NCBI GenBank assembly: GCA_029379385.1
Contig: CM055612.1
Location: 4,402,001-4,466,000, forward strand
Origin: Quillaja saponaria
Lineage: Eukaryota; Streptophyta; Magnoliopsida; Fabales; Quillajaceae
DNA length: 64,000 bases
Direction: 5' to 3'
The number at the start of each line of letters is the position of its first letter. The stretch's first letter is position 1. This document shows positions 11,769 through 24,060 of this stretch, piece by piece. The position numbers were made by a program, and so were the translations under genes. Below the pieces are notes generated by a model that was not told the DNA's origin, made no database searches, and saw nothing but the letters and a program-made list of their open reading frames with translations.

Positions 11769-14700
11769 CTAAACAAGTGAGAGGCCACATATGACAATAA
11801 TTGCATAGATGCTACAATCTATGAACAGGGCATCAATCACTTTCTGCACCAGTAAGCCAGCCTCCAGTGTCCTCCCTAATTTCTCAGCCCAGTCATCTCC
11901 ATCAACTGGGGGAGTTTTCTGTTCTCCCCTGGACACCCTTCCAGGACCTCTGGGTTTTTCCGAAAGAAGTCGTGCAAGTACAACTGTACAATTGGTCAGC
12001 AAAACAAAATAGAGGGGCCTAAAGCTTAATATGCTCTTTATCACTTTGCTGCCTAGAATTGGAAATCTGATATAGGACAAAACTACTAGAAGTGCTATTG
12101 CCATGGAACAGAAAAGGCGAGTACTCTCTGATGCAGTGATGGCAGAACTTATATGCATTGGGGTGAAAATTGAAGATTCCAGAGTTTGTGGTTGTGACCG
12201 TTGCTCTGTTCCCAAGTTAGTAATGGATGAAACTGGAGGGGGTTGTCCTTCTTCACTGAGCTCTGAAGCAAGGACTTTTACTGAATTGTTGTTTGCCTCA
12301 AATTCAGACAAATGAGGTGGTAGATTTCTTCCACTATCAGTAGACGGATCAGTTACATGATCATGTTTCAGTAATATAGGTTCTGAAACCTTGTCATTGG
12401 CAGAAGGAGAAACTGCAGATGAAAACAAGCCTCATCAATAGAAGTACTGATATAAATTCAGAGAACTTGAAATTTGATATGAGAAATTGATAATATGGAT
12501 CTACTTACAACCCCATCAAGTATGGGCAGCTCCATTGGTATATAATCATTCAAGCTTAAAACAAAATCCACATTTAAGGTCTCCCCTTTATATTTGTATA
12601 TTATATAATACATCTTTTTTCTTTGGCGAAGGGGGTGGTGAAGGTGAAGATGGGTCTATTGGAGAATACTTAACTCCAACAAACACTACCTCCAACCCAA
12701 CCCACAAGAACAGACAAAAATTTCTCCAATATTACCTTCCCTCATCACCTCCACTTTATGAACCAAGTACCATATTTCAAGGAGTCACTCCAGTGTAATT
12801 ATGAAACAAAGAACCTAGCAGAAAGAATATATGAATATTACAATCCTGCAACACCTCTACTTTATGTGCCAATGGAGCTCCAGCTGCTTAATGGACTAAA
12901 TTTATCTAAGTTTTTGATGCATACTATTAATATACTCAATATGGGAAGTCGTGACTCCTATCTAATTAGACTTGGTTTCACATATCTACTAACTAACCAA
13001 AACCTACCTAATACGTGTATATTTTTACTTCCAAACAGTAGAATATTAGGTGCAAGCTGTTAGGAAATATAAGTAATTAAATTATATATATGCGCACTAC
13101 AAGGTTAAGATTTTAGAAGAGTTCGTAATATATAATATCGCATCAGAGCAATATGTCCTAAATTTAAGAACGGTGAGTTCTTTCATCCCCATGAAAATAG
13201 AAAAAGTAAATAGTATAGGGCCATCCCAGAAAAGAGATTAATCAAGCTCACAAGAGAGGGTAAGAGCTAAAAGTCAAGTGATTAAATTTATATGCTCTCT
13301 AAAGGGGTAGGTAAGCTTTTAGAAGAGCAGGTAATTTATCACAATCTGGGCCCAACAATCTAATGGTCAAGGTTCTTTATTATTGATAAACATGTTTATA
13401 TACCCATCATAATTCGATTCTCCTAATATGAAATTTTTTTTTGTTTCTTTTTCCAAAACTATTAGATTATGTATTGAAAGAGTAGTATGAGAAAGAGGTA
13501 TTTCCGATTTTATCTGATCTATCGGCAGCCTCCTATCATAATTCTACTATAGATGCTATGAACTAAACAAGAAAATACAGACACATACGTACTTATATCC
13601 TTCACCAATCCAAAACTCCTTTGTGATGTAAATGTACAACAATGAACTTCATAGGATTTTCATGGTACGAGCCTGCAATCATATCCTCAAATATGGACCA
13701 CCCTTGAAAAAACCCGATAGGTCATAGCCCAGTTATGGACACTAAAGCAGGATCCTCAGAGGTAATCTGGATATAGTCCTACCCTTCAGCATGGTTGCAC
13801 AAAGATCCATTCTTAAGACTCAAAGTTCAAACCCACACACTTCCCTTGGGCACCTGAGACTTCAACTGTTGCACCAGAGAATGCCCATCCCAATTTTATA
13901 TCACCAAATTTAAGATCCAAAATTAGAAAAAGAAAATTTATCCAGTTTTTTATACTACTTGGAAATCCTATAACCTTCACTGTAATAACTCTGTTTAGAT
14001 CCCAGTTCCATTTGCTTTAATTTTCACAGACTAAAGGAAATCCACTCTTATTTAAAATAATAATAATAATAATTCCATGATTCCATGAACACCATGTCTA
14101 TAATTGCAAAAGTTCCAGATAAATTAGCATTTCGATTCAGGAATGGAGACTATTACACACAGGAATATAGACCTACCCTGACAACATAAAGAAAATATTG
14201 AAAGTTTTGACAGAAATTTCATCTACAACAGTCTGGTTAAGTCAAATTTGAGTTGAGATATTGCTCATCAGCTATTGTGTGATTTGTCCAGGAACCCTTG
14301 ATTCTATTGATTTGTTACTTATTAATGAAATTTCTATCTAAAAAAATAAATTTGAAATTCCTTCTTACAATATTTTTTAAATTTGATTCAATTAGCTTCC
14401 AAAATGTGTGAATTAAGTTTCAGATAGCCCAAATTCACCCATTTCACTGAAATTTCCAAACCAGAAACAATCTAATCGTATTCAACCTAAGACGAAACAA
14501 AAATGTATTCTTTCCACAAAAAGGGTCTAAGAAAGAGGAAAGGTACCATTGAAGGAGTTTCGATCAGAGACATGGTGATGGGTCCGCTGATCTTGATCTT
14601 GATCATGATCATGGGGTGTCAATTGTTGGGATGATATGCCCGTATCTACAGCGAAAGGGGATGAGAGTGAGAAAGGAGAAGATGGTGACGACGGAGTTGC

Positions 14701-14787
14701 CGGGACCCGACCCGTGATAAGGGCTAAACGGTCAGATCCTCGTTCCACAATCCTCCGTCGTCGGGCTTCTCTGCTGTTCGTCGCCAT
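11769..14787 (-). CDS. GET2: GET2/CAML-like receptor subunit for tail-anchored protein insertion
   Basis: Two exons: 14787-14547 (ATG at 14787) and 12412-11769 (stop TAG at 11771-11769). The intron has GT..AG ends, phase 1. The product is 294 aa. The N-terminus, MATNSREARRRRIVERGSDR, then LALITGR, carries the arginine-rich motif with ERGxDRLALI that Get2 and CAML proteins use to bind the Get3 ATPase. A long polar, low-complexity cytosolic stretch (residues about 40-170) follows. Three hydrophobic segments come next, near FCSMAIALLVVLSYI, PLYFVLLTNCTVVLA and CSIYAIIVICGLSLV, the last at the extreme C-terminus. This topology matches the ER GET receptor. In Arabidopsis this gene (At4g32680, recalled) was identified as the GET1-interacting partner. 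Its position near GLB3 and AFC3 fits conserved gene order. The frame is intact. Confidence 0.85.
12413..14546 (-). other. GET2 intron, with a possible SINE remnant at 13725-13890
   Basis: A 2.1-kb intron. Open frames at 12487-13063 on the plus strand lack any recognisable family signature and are not called. Read on the minus strand, 13890-13725 shows a tRNA-like arrangement: an A-box-like TGGTGCAACAGTTGAAG, then a B-box-like GGGTTTGAACTTTG. This is typical of plant SINE heads. No clear target-site duplication was found, so the SINE call is weak. Confidence 0.4.
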
Positions 14788-15710
14788 AATCCTTCCTTTC
14801 TTCAATTGCGCGGGTGCTCTTGTGGACGTGGTTGCTTCCTTCCGTCGAGTGTGTTTATGATATTGAATTCCCGTAAAATTCTCACCAGCCCGCAGAGTCT
14901 CCAAACTTCCTACCCAACCTGTTGGACTAAAAGTAACTCCAAAAACACCTTTCCAGTCTTTGAATATGTCAATTTGCAATAATCATAATTCTTTGTTAAA
15001 CTCATTTCACTTATGGTATAAAATGACATAATAATATGAAATTATAATATTCAATCTATCAAGCCTAAGTCTCGAAATTAATGAAATATTTATTCTACGT
15101 CCAAGTTAAGGAATAAGAGATTTTTTTTTTTTGATATATTAGAAATACTAAGAATGAGATGACAGATGCTATGAACTCAGCTCTCAATAATTAAAGAGTA
15201 AAAGTTGAACGAAATCTTGTTAGAGAGAGAATATACAAATTTTTATTAAAATTAACTTATTTTAATCAAATAGATTTTAAAAGGAAAAACATTGAGACTT
15301 TTTCTCTTTTAACAGATATCACAAGAGAGAACCAAATTAATCAGTAAGAAATAGTCCATTCTCTTCCACCTATTTCTATGAATACTTCTGTTTTACATGT
15401 GAAAACCAGAAATGTAAATAACATCATCAGACAAATTCATGATTTCAATGTACACAAATAGCATAAGACAATAAACTTCTGAAAGAAGAGAGAGAGAAAG
15501 AATAGAATAAATTAATTAATCGTAATACTCCGGGACTCTTGAAAAGTTTAAAAGGAATAGGTGTTCCATGGCAAAAACTTAGTGATCCCTATGAAGATCA
15601 ATCTCTAAACATAATAAAAATTGGGCGGCCAACTAAGAATGATCACCTACCAAGCTAGTAATTGAATTGAGTTCAAATGAGCTTAAGAAGCCCAACTTTA
15701 GGATGTTTGA
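14788..15710. other. Spacer between GET2 and the methyltransferase pseudogene
   Basis: Holds the presumed promoter and 5'UTR of GET2 (right of 14787). AT-rich sequence, including a GA-rich tract at 15485-15500, continues to the 3' end of the methyltransferase pseudogene. No other feature was seen. Confidence 0.4.
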
Positions 15711-16464
15711 TCAGGCTGACATTATGCGTCTGTATACAGCTTGGAAAGTCAATCTCCAGTTCTAGCAACCTTTTGACCTTCTTCAGTTGCAGAACTTAGA
15801 AGCTTTGCAACTGGATCACCTTCAAGCTCTTTTTCTGTTAGAGCTTCAAACATGGGGTGATTCTCTAGACAACCTTTCATCCATTCCCCAAGTTCTTCCA
15901 CATCTTTTATTGTGTATATGATCCCACCAACACCAAGAACATAAGCATACTCATCTAGAAGGTGTGGACTGATCATGCGACAGTGATAATTCTTCTCTTT
16001 GAAATGAGGATCTGGAAACAAGAAAAACATCTTTGAAAGCTGTCCTTTCTCGAAGTAATTTGGAATGTATTTCATGGAGTTAGTCCGAACCACTGAGATG
16101 TTTTGGTATTGGCATGGATATGATATCCTTAAAGCTGAAATCCGCTCCTTGACATACTCTGTCAACTTATCCCTAAGTTCCATCCCAATCATCAGGGTTT
16201 CTGGGACAATGGTTGAGAGACTGATAAGAAGCCCTCCAAAAAACCACAATCAATATCAGCAAACTGGGTCTTTTTGGAACTATCAATTTGACCAGGCGAG
16301 GGAAAGTAATGGGCATAATGCAGGGAGTAGTCAACATGATTTGGGGATATAGGTACAGGAAAGGAGTCACTCAGTGGGTTGCTATGTGCTCGTGCTCTAT
16401 AGAAACGCTTGCGGGGTAGTTCAGTTGACTTGCTGATTGTTGGATTTACCTCAGTTTCTGACAT
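15711..16464 (-). pseudogene. tRNA (guanine-N7-)-methyltransferase (TrmB/METTL1 type), frameshifted
   Basis: From the ATG at 16464 the minus strand reads MSETEVNPTISKSTELPRKR and SNPLSDSFPVPISP, then FADIDCGF, the SAM-binding motif (normally DIGCGFGG). There the frame breaks: GGT is followed by six T where four are expected. The next frame continues GGLLISLSTIVPETLMIGME, SVVRTNSMKYIPNYFEKGQL, MFFLFPDPHFKEKN and LLDEYAYVLGVGGIIYTI. A second break near 15755 puts the tail TFQAVYRRIMSA in another frame, ending at 15713-15711. The SAM motif glycine is Asp, and the basic HRRR after FPDPHFKEKN is YHCR. These substitutions in catalytic positions argue for a real pseudogene and not only sequencing error. 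Active members methylate G46 of tRNA. Arabidopsis At5g24840 is the recalled relative. Confidence 0.88.
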
Positions 16465-18447
16465 GTCCTTTTCCGCAAAAGATGGATAGTAGTAAAAAGC
16501 TAGAATCTTCAGGACAAAATTGCGCTTACCAGTGAAAAATTGTAGACAATTACAAGTTACAATGTTGCAATAAATTTTATAGAAAAAAGAGCTCCCAAGA
16601 AAAGGTAGAGATTATCACAAACCCGCCTCAATCAATAAATCTAGATGCACGGTCACTAAGCACAAATTTCTTTTTCGATATAAACAGAATATATGAGCAA
16701 TCTATACAAGATGTCTGTTCATGGCCTCAGAAGATTAAAGTAGAGCTCTCCTTCTGCATTTTAACTAGGAAATACTCCTCTTTTTATACTAGTGTGAGCT
16801 AGGGGAGTGAACACAATTGTGGTTAGTAGAAGTTCAAGAATATAGGTTACGCCATTAAGAAAACAAAGTGGGATCAAAAAATCCAGCAAGCAACAGTATC
16901 GTCTACAAAGATGCAGTAAGTAGAACTTGTGTAACTTACTATGGTCACGCTGACCTATTGTTATCCACATTGGTCCCAGGACTTGCATTTCACATTCTCT
17001 TGATTCTAATTCTAATTCAGATAAAAATTAAATCTTTGGAGTGGATTATTGAGATCTAGTTATACTTAAAAAAAGTCATGTATTATACATAATACAACTA
17101 AGTTATAAGATATATATTACATAGGAAAAAATAAAAATAAAATAAAAACCCTTGAGTCCTTGACTATATGAATAGAAAGTAAGTCAACCAACAACATATG
17201 CTACAATCAAGTTTTGAAATACCCCAAAGATTTCATATACAAAAAAAAAAAAATTGATTAAAAGGCTCCAATTTTCTTCATGAATCTAATGCATCAGAGT
17301 AATAATCCAAACAAGATAGAAAATTTGACGAAAGCAACTTTTGTTTCATATAAAAATTCGCACTGACATTGCTTTAACAAAGGGCATATTAATAAAGAAA
17401 CCACATGTGCAGGAATAATCACAAACACCTGGTCAGTATAACAGAATAGTAACTGTAAAAGCCATATTACACTCTACCCTATCACTTATTAAAGGAAAAA
17501 CTAGTATTAAAAGCAAAAATAAGAAGAACACATAGCATAGAAAGTCTACTATTATTTCCAATCTGTGTATTTCCATTATTATTAAATAGCAGCAATAGTA
17601 TTGGAAGCATTCACCTAGGGTTTAGGGAGTTAGAGTGATTGTGAGTATTATTGTATTAACTAGTAACTAATGAAGGAGATAGAGAAATTAGAGACGAAGG
17701 TGAATAGGGTATCGGGAAAAATGTTCTGTTAAATATTATAAAAATAAATTACTTTAACTCTTCTGAAGTATGCTAATAATATTATACACATCTTTCTTCT
17801 ATTTTTAAAATTTATACAAATCTCTCACCAACTTTAAAAAATTATATCGTAACTCAAATTCTAAAAAATTAACAAAAAAAAATAAAAAGTTATTAAGGTT
17901 TGCTTAAGGGATAAAGTACTACGACAATATTACCAAAAAATTGTCATCCCCAACCATATTATGGGCAAGAGCAAATCAAGGAAATTGAAGATCTATCTAG
18001 TATCAAGAGGGGTAAATAAAAATAAACCATCCAAATAAATGAGATTAAATTAAAAGATATTTATAACTGACAATTATTTTGAATTTGATTTCATGTTTGG
18101 TTTTTTTTTTTTTTGTGGTTGTAGCTCATTGTATTCACTACATAGTCTTCAATAAACCAATCATAATTAAGACGTTACTATGACAATTCATTTTTCTAGA
18201 TATGGTATATGTTTAATATCAATTATGATATTCTTTTCTAATGTAATCTCATTTTCGATTAACAGATCAGTCCCTTTAGTAATAACTTTCCATATATATA
18301 TTTTTTCATTTAATACTTTCCAAATTTGTTTGTCAAAAAAAAAAAAAAAAAACAGTTGAAAAAAACAGTTGACTAAGTGTTTCAGACATGTATCTCCATT
18401 GATTCCAAGAGCAGAATCTTATTACTATACCCAAACTCTTCATCAAC
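16465..18447. other. Spacer with possible 5'UTR exon of the methyltransferase gene
   Basis: AT-rich. On the minus strand a stretch ending in a donor-like CCCTAG/GTGAATGC near 17617 could be an untranslated first exon of the methyltransferase gene, which would mean it was an intron-containing gene and not a processed copy. It contains one member of a diverged 71-base repeat pair (17362-17432). Nothing else was seen. Confidence 0.35.
17362..17432 (+). repeat. Diverged 71-base duplicate, copy A
   Basis: ACTGACATTGCTTTAACAAA through CACCTGG aligns without gaps to 19873-19943, at roughly 70-75% identity by eye. The similarity fades on both sides, suggesting an old local duplication of the sequence upstream of the methyltransferase pseudogene. 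Confidence 0.6.
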
Positions 18448-18455
18448 TATAAAAG
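18448..18455 (+). promoter_or_regulatory. TATA box upstream of the OVATE-family gene
   Basis: TATAAAAG in a CACTAC-poor, pyrimidine-rich context about 95 bases upstream of the coding similarity, at the spacing expected for a plant core promoter. A short ATG frame at 18494-18514 (seven codons, then TAA) would be an upstream frame. Confidence 0.5.
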
Positions 18456-18543
18456 AGGCCCTCTGCTTAGTTATATTCCACACATAATTTGGTCATGGAG
18501 TTTTCTCTCTTCTAAAAGTTTTCTTCTTTCCTTACCTTACCTT

Positions 18544-18905
18544 TTGTTTTCAGAAGAGATCAATGCTTTCTGGTACAGTTCCAATTTCAGTATCCCAATT
18601 CCAGCAACTGACAACTTGTTTAAAATGCTTCCAAAGGCGCAGAAACATGTAAAATCAGAAGCTGTCAAAATTCCTAGCGGTTCCTTTGCTGAGGTTCTGC
18701 ATGTGGTAGACCCATACGAGGAATTCTGGGAATCTATGTTGGCAATGGTGAAGTCAAGATTAGAGAAGAACCTGGCTGTTGATTGTGATTACATGAGCTA
18801 GCATTGAGTTACTTGGAGCTTAATGAGAAGTCATGTCATGATCATATACCAAGTGCTTTCATTGATTTGCTGTTAAAAATGCATGCTTGTAAAGTAATCT
18901 TGTAA
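18544..18905 (+). pseudogene. OVATE-family transcriptional repressor, frameshifted
   Basis: The plus strand encodes VVDPYEEFWESMLAMVKSRL, then LAVDCDYM, and in the next frame ELALSYLELNEKSCHDHIPS followed by AFIDLLLKMHAC and a stop at 18903-18905. Together these are the OVATE domain: DPYxxFxxSMxxMV, then the xLEELLxxYLxLN block and xxAFxDL. A single missing base near 18793-18797 (ATGAGC where ATGGAGC fits) breaks the domain and gives a TAG at 18799-18801. The first in-frame ATG is at 18625 (MLPKAQKHVKSEAV). The frame is open from 18544 but starts there without an ATG, so the true N-terminus is unresolved. Intact family members repress growth-related transcription and bind homeodomain proteins. 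Family identity is good; subgroup is not. Confidence 0.7.
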
Positions 18906-20160
18906 ACATGAGAATCTGTTTTATTGTTTTGCTCATTATTCCTATAATCAACAGCAGATAATGTAATTTCTTAACTGCTATCAGTTATGTCTCTTTTACC
19001 CATTTTAGCAGTTTGATATCAGTTTAAGGGAGTAGTTGTTCACAATAAGAGAATTTACGTAGCATAGAAATGGAGCGAAGGAAATCAGGAATTATAAGCA
19101 TGTCTAGGATTGATACAGGGGAGGGCTAGTCACCAGTCAATTGATGTGTCGTCGTGCTTGCAGTGGAAATGCTTCTGAGGCAGTCTGTTTCCTATCCTGC
19201 AAGCTGCATAGTAAAAAAAGTTGGAATGGTTTAATACACCATGCTTATATTAAAGCATAACATGCAAGAAATTATAAGCTACATCAAAATAGTACATAGC
19301 ATATAGTTTTCAATATCTGGTCTGGCTGGCAGTGGCTGATGAAAGTTAAAGAAAATAATTACACATATGAAAAATTAAATTGAACTGAAAACTAATAAAG
19401 ATATGTGTGTAATGACTTAAGGATTGAGATAAACCATGTGTCCGTGACCCTAAAAGGACCGGTCTCAATTGGGATAACCTAAAGCTGATTATATAGCCCG
19501 GATCAACTCATGTGATACTTAGCAACGCCAACACCCAGACACAACTTGGGCATCAAATAATGTAACCGGGGCAGTCTTGTAGGACATAGAGTTCCAGGAG
19601 AAAGGATGAGTTTTAAAAGACACACATTGACTCATGAATATATGAGGCTAGAAATCCCAATACAAGCTTAACCAGATGCACTATGGAAGTGAAACCAGCA
19701 AATAGCAGATGTTACAATATCAATCACCAAATGCAAGATGAAATATTTCATATAATCTTGACAGAAAACATTCTTAAACCTTAAACTTTATGAACACATT
19801 AGAATAAACAGTTCCTAAAATGTGGAAAACTTGGTTAGTTAATGCATTATCGTTGCCCAGAAAAGCTCAAGGACTGACATTAATTTAACAAAGGGAACGT
19901 TAATGACAAAGTCTCTTGTGTAGAAATTATCACGAACACCTGGTGTGCATTGTGATTTGCATGAAATCCGAGAGAAAAGGGCAATACAATTATACAAAAA
20001 ACAGGACATAAAAGACTTAGGAACGAACACATTCAGATTACCTGGGAGGATTGGACGAAAGAAGATCGAAGCCCATTCAAACCTTCAAGGGCCTTATAGT
20101 GTGGAAGTCAAAATGGGTAATTGGGGAATGGACGGATTGGAGTGTTGGACAGAATATTAG
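18906..20160. other. Spacer with weak traces of a minus-strand transcript
   Basis: No gene can be called. On the minus strand, 19210-19135 begins after an acceptor-like TTACTATGCAG and stays open for about 22 codons to a TGA (RIGNRLPQKHFHCKHDDTSI, then DW). A donor-like CCTCCCAG/GTAATCTG lies at about 20043. These could be the ends of a small spliced gene whose middle I cannot reconstruct, or coincidence. Confidence 0.25.
19873..19943 (+). repeat. Diverged 71-base duplicate, copy B
   Basis: Gapless partner of 17362-17432, sharing ACTGACATT, TTTAACAAAGGG, TTAAT, ATTATCAC-like sequence and GAACACCTGG. See copy A. Confidence 0.6.
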
Positions 20161-20248
20161 CTGTCTTCAGGTCCTCTGCGCTGTCATTGATGATTTAACA
20201 ATTTTTTTTTTTTTACTAAACACATAAATCTCCTTGTTTTACTGGCTG

Positions 20249-20560
20249 TCGGAGCTCACTCACTAAGGGCCAACGTACTTTCCCAAAATGCATATATGAC
20301 AAAAAGATAAAAATCACATTATATGTCAATATCGTTTTAATACACAGTCGTTGTGAAACGAATGATATGTAAATATTAATATATATTTAACTTGTTGAAG
20401 GAGCCCACTCATTAGGGGCAATGTAGTCTTGCAAAGTGCATATGACAAGAAAAAAAAAAAAAGTCACTTTTTATACATCCAAGATCATTTTAATATTAGT
20501 TAATGAGAAATTGATTCTCTAATTATCACACAAGATGATATATAAATATTAATATATATA
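20249..20560 (+). repeat. Diverged tandem duplication, about 150-base unit, two copies
   Basis: Unit 1 (20249-20385) and unit 2 (20397-20560) share, in order, GGAGCYCACTCAYTARGGGC, a CATATGACAA block, TCRTTTTAATA, and GATATRTAAATATTAATATA. The spacing is nearly constant. No coding content. Confidence 0.7.
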
Positions 20561-23252
20561 TACTGTAAGATTTATATTTTAATAGACATTTCACTGTAAA
20601 TAAAATCATTAAATACTTTATTGATTTTGTGAGTCTACATGTTATTCACTCTAAAATATTGCTTCATTATTTGTATACTAATTTTTTTAGCAAATTCGCG
20701 GCATCATAGTAGTCATAGAACTACAACCGATTTATAAAGATAACCTAATAGGTACTATATAAAATGTCGTTTCTTTTAATAACTCATAAATAAATATTAA
20801 ATAAATCATGCACTTAATAATATATATCTTTTCTTTCAACACGAACAAAAACAAACGTTACTAAAAACAACGGTTAGAACTATAGATTTATAGGTCTAAA
20901 GTTTAAATTATACCATGGGATTACCATTTTTGTATAGCTATAGAGTGAGCATAAAACATATTATTGGCTTTGAAGCTTTTATTAATTACAATATTTAAAG
21001 AAATATTCGACAATAAATTATTAAAATAATACCTTAGGCAATAATTAAACAAAGCCTTATTAAATTATATTAGGCAGCTGTTCACAAAATATGGTAATGA
21101 AAAAGAAATTATTTATTTAGGTAAATTGAACTTTTCATATATAAGGTTTTTTTAAAGCCTATTGGTTCTTCAATATGGGGTTTTTAAATTATAATGTGTT
21201 AGAACAGGTTAAGGCCCAATAACGATCCTCCTAAGCAAAACAAAAAATTGTACGTAATTACTATAAAAGTAATATCGAAATCATGATTTTTAAACTTATA
21301 CATCTATAAATAGGCAGACAGCCTATGTGTATATATATATATATGGAGTTTGAATCATGGGTTTTGAATAATTTTGAGATAATGAGGAAGTATAAAATTT
21401 ATATAAATTTTATAATTTTGACAATATGAATGGAATGGTCTGTTGGATCGTAAAAGTGATAATCAGGACACACCCGATAAGTATATTATAAAAATTAAAA
21501 TTTATCAGATTCCAAAATGAGAGCATTTTGTGGCAGAAAACCAGTGAAACGTGTCTTGCAAACAAAGAATTTGAGTTTTGTTCACTTCATGAGCTGTGAA
21601 AGTACCAAGTCCATACTCTACACAGAAATGTGGTATAAGTTAGCTTCCTTAAAACTAATTTGCCATTTTTCCAACCTAACATATCTGAATAATACTGTAC
21701 ATAATTTAAACAAGGCATTGATTAAGGTACATAATTGATTAGAAAAGGACTAATAATTAAGACCATATATATGAGTGTATTTTTCTTATTCAACGACATA
21801 TTTATCACTCTGGTACAAGATCAAACTATTTTTATTATTTTTTGAATATTTTGCATCCTGTAAATTAATTTGGAAACAAAATTAATGGAACAATTATGGA
21901 TCGCACTGAAATTACTTTCTTGATCATCCTTAATTAATTTTTCTCAGATATCCTTCCAAAACTTGAATGTAATTCCAATACATTAAACAAGAACAAAAAC
22001 AGAAAGTTGCTTACCCATTGATTGTGAATCACCCAGGAAAATTAGACCTAAAAATATAAACTTGCAGTAGGTACTACTCCATTATTTTATGTTATAGACT
22101 TGAAGTGCTTGGTAAGTATAATCTTCCCAAGCATGATCAATCTGTTAGTTAGGGTTAGGGTTTTCTTCATTGCTTCTGGAGAGTCTTGATGACAAGTACA
22201 TATCAACCACTTCAGCATTAGAATTAACAAAAATTGTCGAAAAATAACTAATAGAGACTCTGCTTCGAGAAAATATAATCAAAGACGTGTTTATTATCAT
22301 GTCAATGATGCAATTAGATGATAATTTTTTATGGTATGTATGTTTGGTTAAAAGAACACGCAATTTAATTTATGTTTTTTTTATTTTTTGGTTATATAAC
22401 AAAATGATATTGATCAATAAGATAGTTATTTTTTCAATGCACATGTATAAGTAGACGAGGGTAGTAAATACATTGGATGCATGTTGTCCCTAGCTACATA
22501 TGTAACCCTAATTATTCAGTGCATATAAGAGAGAAAAAGAGTTTAGGTGAAGCCTTTGAAATAATTTTCATGATTTTAATTAGCTATTAGATTTCTTATT
22601 TAAGAATTATTCTACGTTTCAATCTATTGAGTTTATGATTTTTCTTTAAAATTAACAAGCTGCTTTGACCAACCACTTAATAATGCATTGACCGACCTAT
22701 TAATAATTATCATTATAAGAAGTACAAAAGTCATCATAAATTTAGAAACCAGCTGAAGTGTTCAATAAGTAAAACATACTATCGTGATATGATGTCTGGC
22801 TGGCTAAGTGAGTTGAGTTCTCAAAATTAAAATTGTATTCTGAAATTGCTTAAATAATTCGAAGTTAGAGCTATGAATCTTTCCAATATCATAATAGCTA
22901 ACCTAACTTTGAAATGGATCATCAGCAAGATTACAAACAAATTTAAATATGATCAAGACACACAAATAGTACTGACCATATATATATGCTTTTGATCATC
23001 TACACAAAATTAATTAATTAAGCTTCAAACTTTGGAGAAAGGAACTATATTATGAGGAAGTTTTTGTTTTGTCAACGAAAAAAAAAAAAAAAACTTGTGT
23101 CACTAAAAGTTCTATGCAATCTGTGCTCTTTAATTTGTTCTTGCTCATTTCATCAAGCAAATTCACTGCATGCAATGGACAAAAAACGTCATGTTGAAAT
23201 GAAAGAAAAAAAGAACATTATCCTTCTGGTAAATTGCTAATTAGGTAATAGT

Positions 23253-23255
<3 letters not shown>

Positions 23256-23292
<37 letters not shown>
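23256..23292. repeat. (AT)n microsatellite
   Basis: Alternating AT for about 36 bases. Confidence 0.95.
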
Positions 23293-23293
<1 letters not shown>

Positions 23294-24022
23294 AATGATT
23301 TAATGTTCTAATATCATAGTAACACTAAAATAGTTTAATTGGTACAAGTAACTTAAAAAATTGGCAAAACTACACGGACCAAAATGACTAGCACAAGTTT
23401 CTATTAGTTAAGTACTTGTTACATATGTACAACACAATCAGACGTTGAAGCTAAATCACACTATTTCACTATTAATTCCACTGTAAAAATGACCAACCTA
23501 AGACTAATTAATTAGAAGCTGGGAGTAAGGAATACATTATATGTATTCATCACTTACGAAATATTCACAAATATATAATTAATAACATGTGCAGGAGTCT
23601 ATAATATTGGTTGCAACCCCCTTTTATTGTCGAGTAAATGCAAGAGAAGTAAATTTCATATTGTATAGATCGCTATGCAGTTGAGGTTCTTTTAGATAAG
23701 GTTCTTTTAGATATAAAGTGGGGTGATAGTGATGTGGGCGTAATATTTCATGTCTGAATATATGATAGTGATGTGCCTATAATGTTTCTTATAAGAATAT
23801 GTGAGATATCCTACTTATTTTTTTCTTCTTTAATTAAATAATTAAAAAAAAAAATCTAGACAGCTTGTTTTCTTAAAGTATCTTCTTTTTTATTGCCAAT
23901 AAGTAGAGGAGGATTTCTAGGATCAAACCTGATATTAGGGAAGAAGATAAACTTAAAACACAAATATTATTTCACTGAGCTAATTAACAACTTACTATGA
24001 TTTTAAAATATAACAGATTACA

Positions 24023-24025
<3 letters not shown>

Positions 24026-24053
<28 letters not shown>
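24026..24053. repeat. (AT)n microsatellite
   Basis: Alternating AT for about 27 bases, followed by TTTATATAAT. Confidence 0.95.

Positions 24054-24060
<7 letters not shown>

Noticed and set aside
12487..13063. Two plus-strand open frames of about 100 codons
   Set aside because: They lie wholly inside the GET2 intron, overlap each other in different frames, and show no conserved motif.
21517..21738. Plus-strand frame of 73 codons
   Set aside because: No recognisable domain, and surrounded by AT-rich non-coding DNA with no splice partner.
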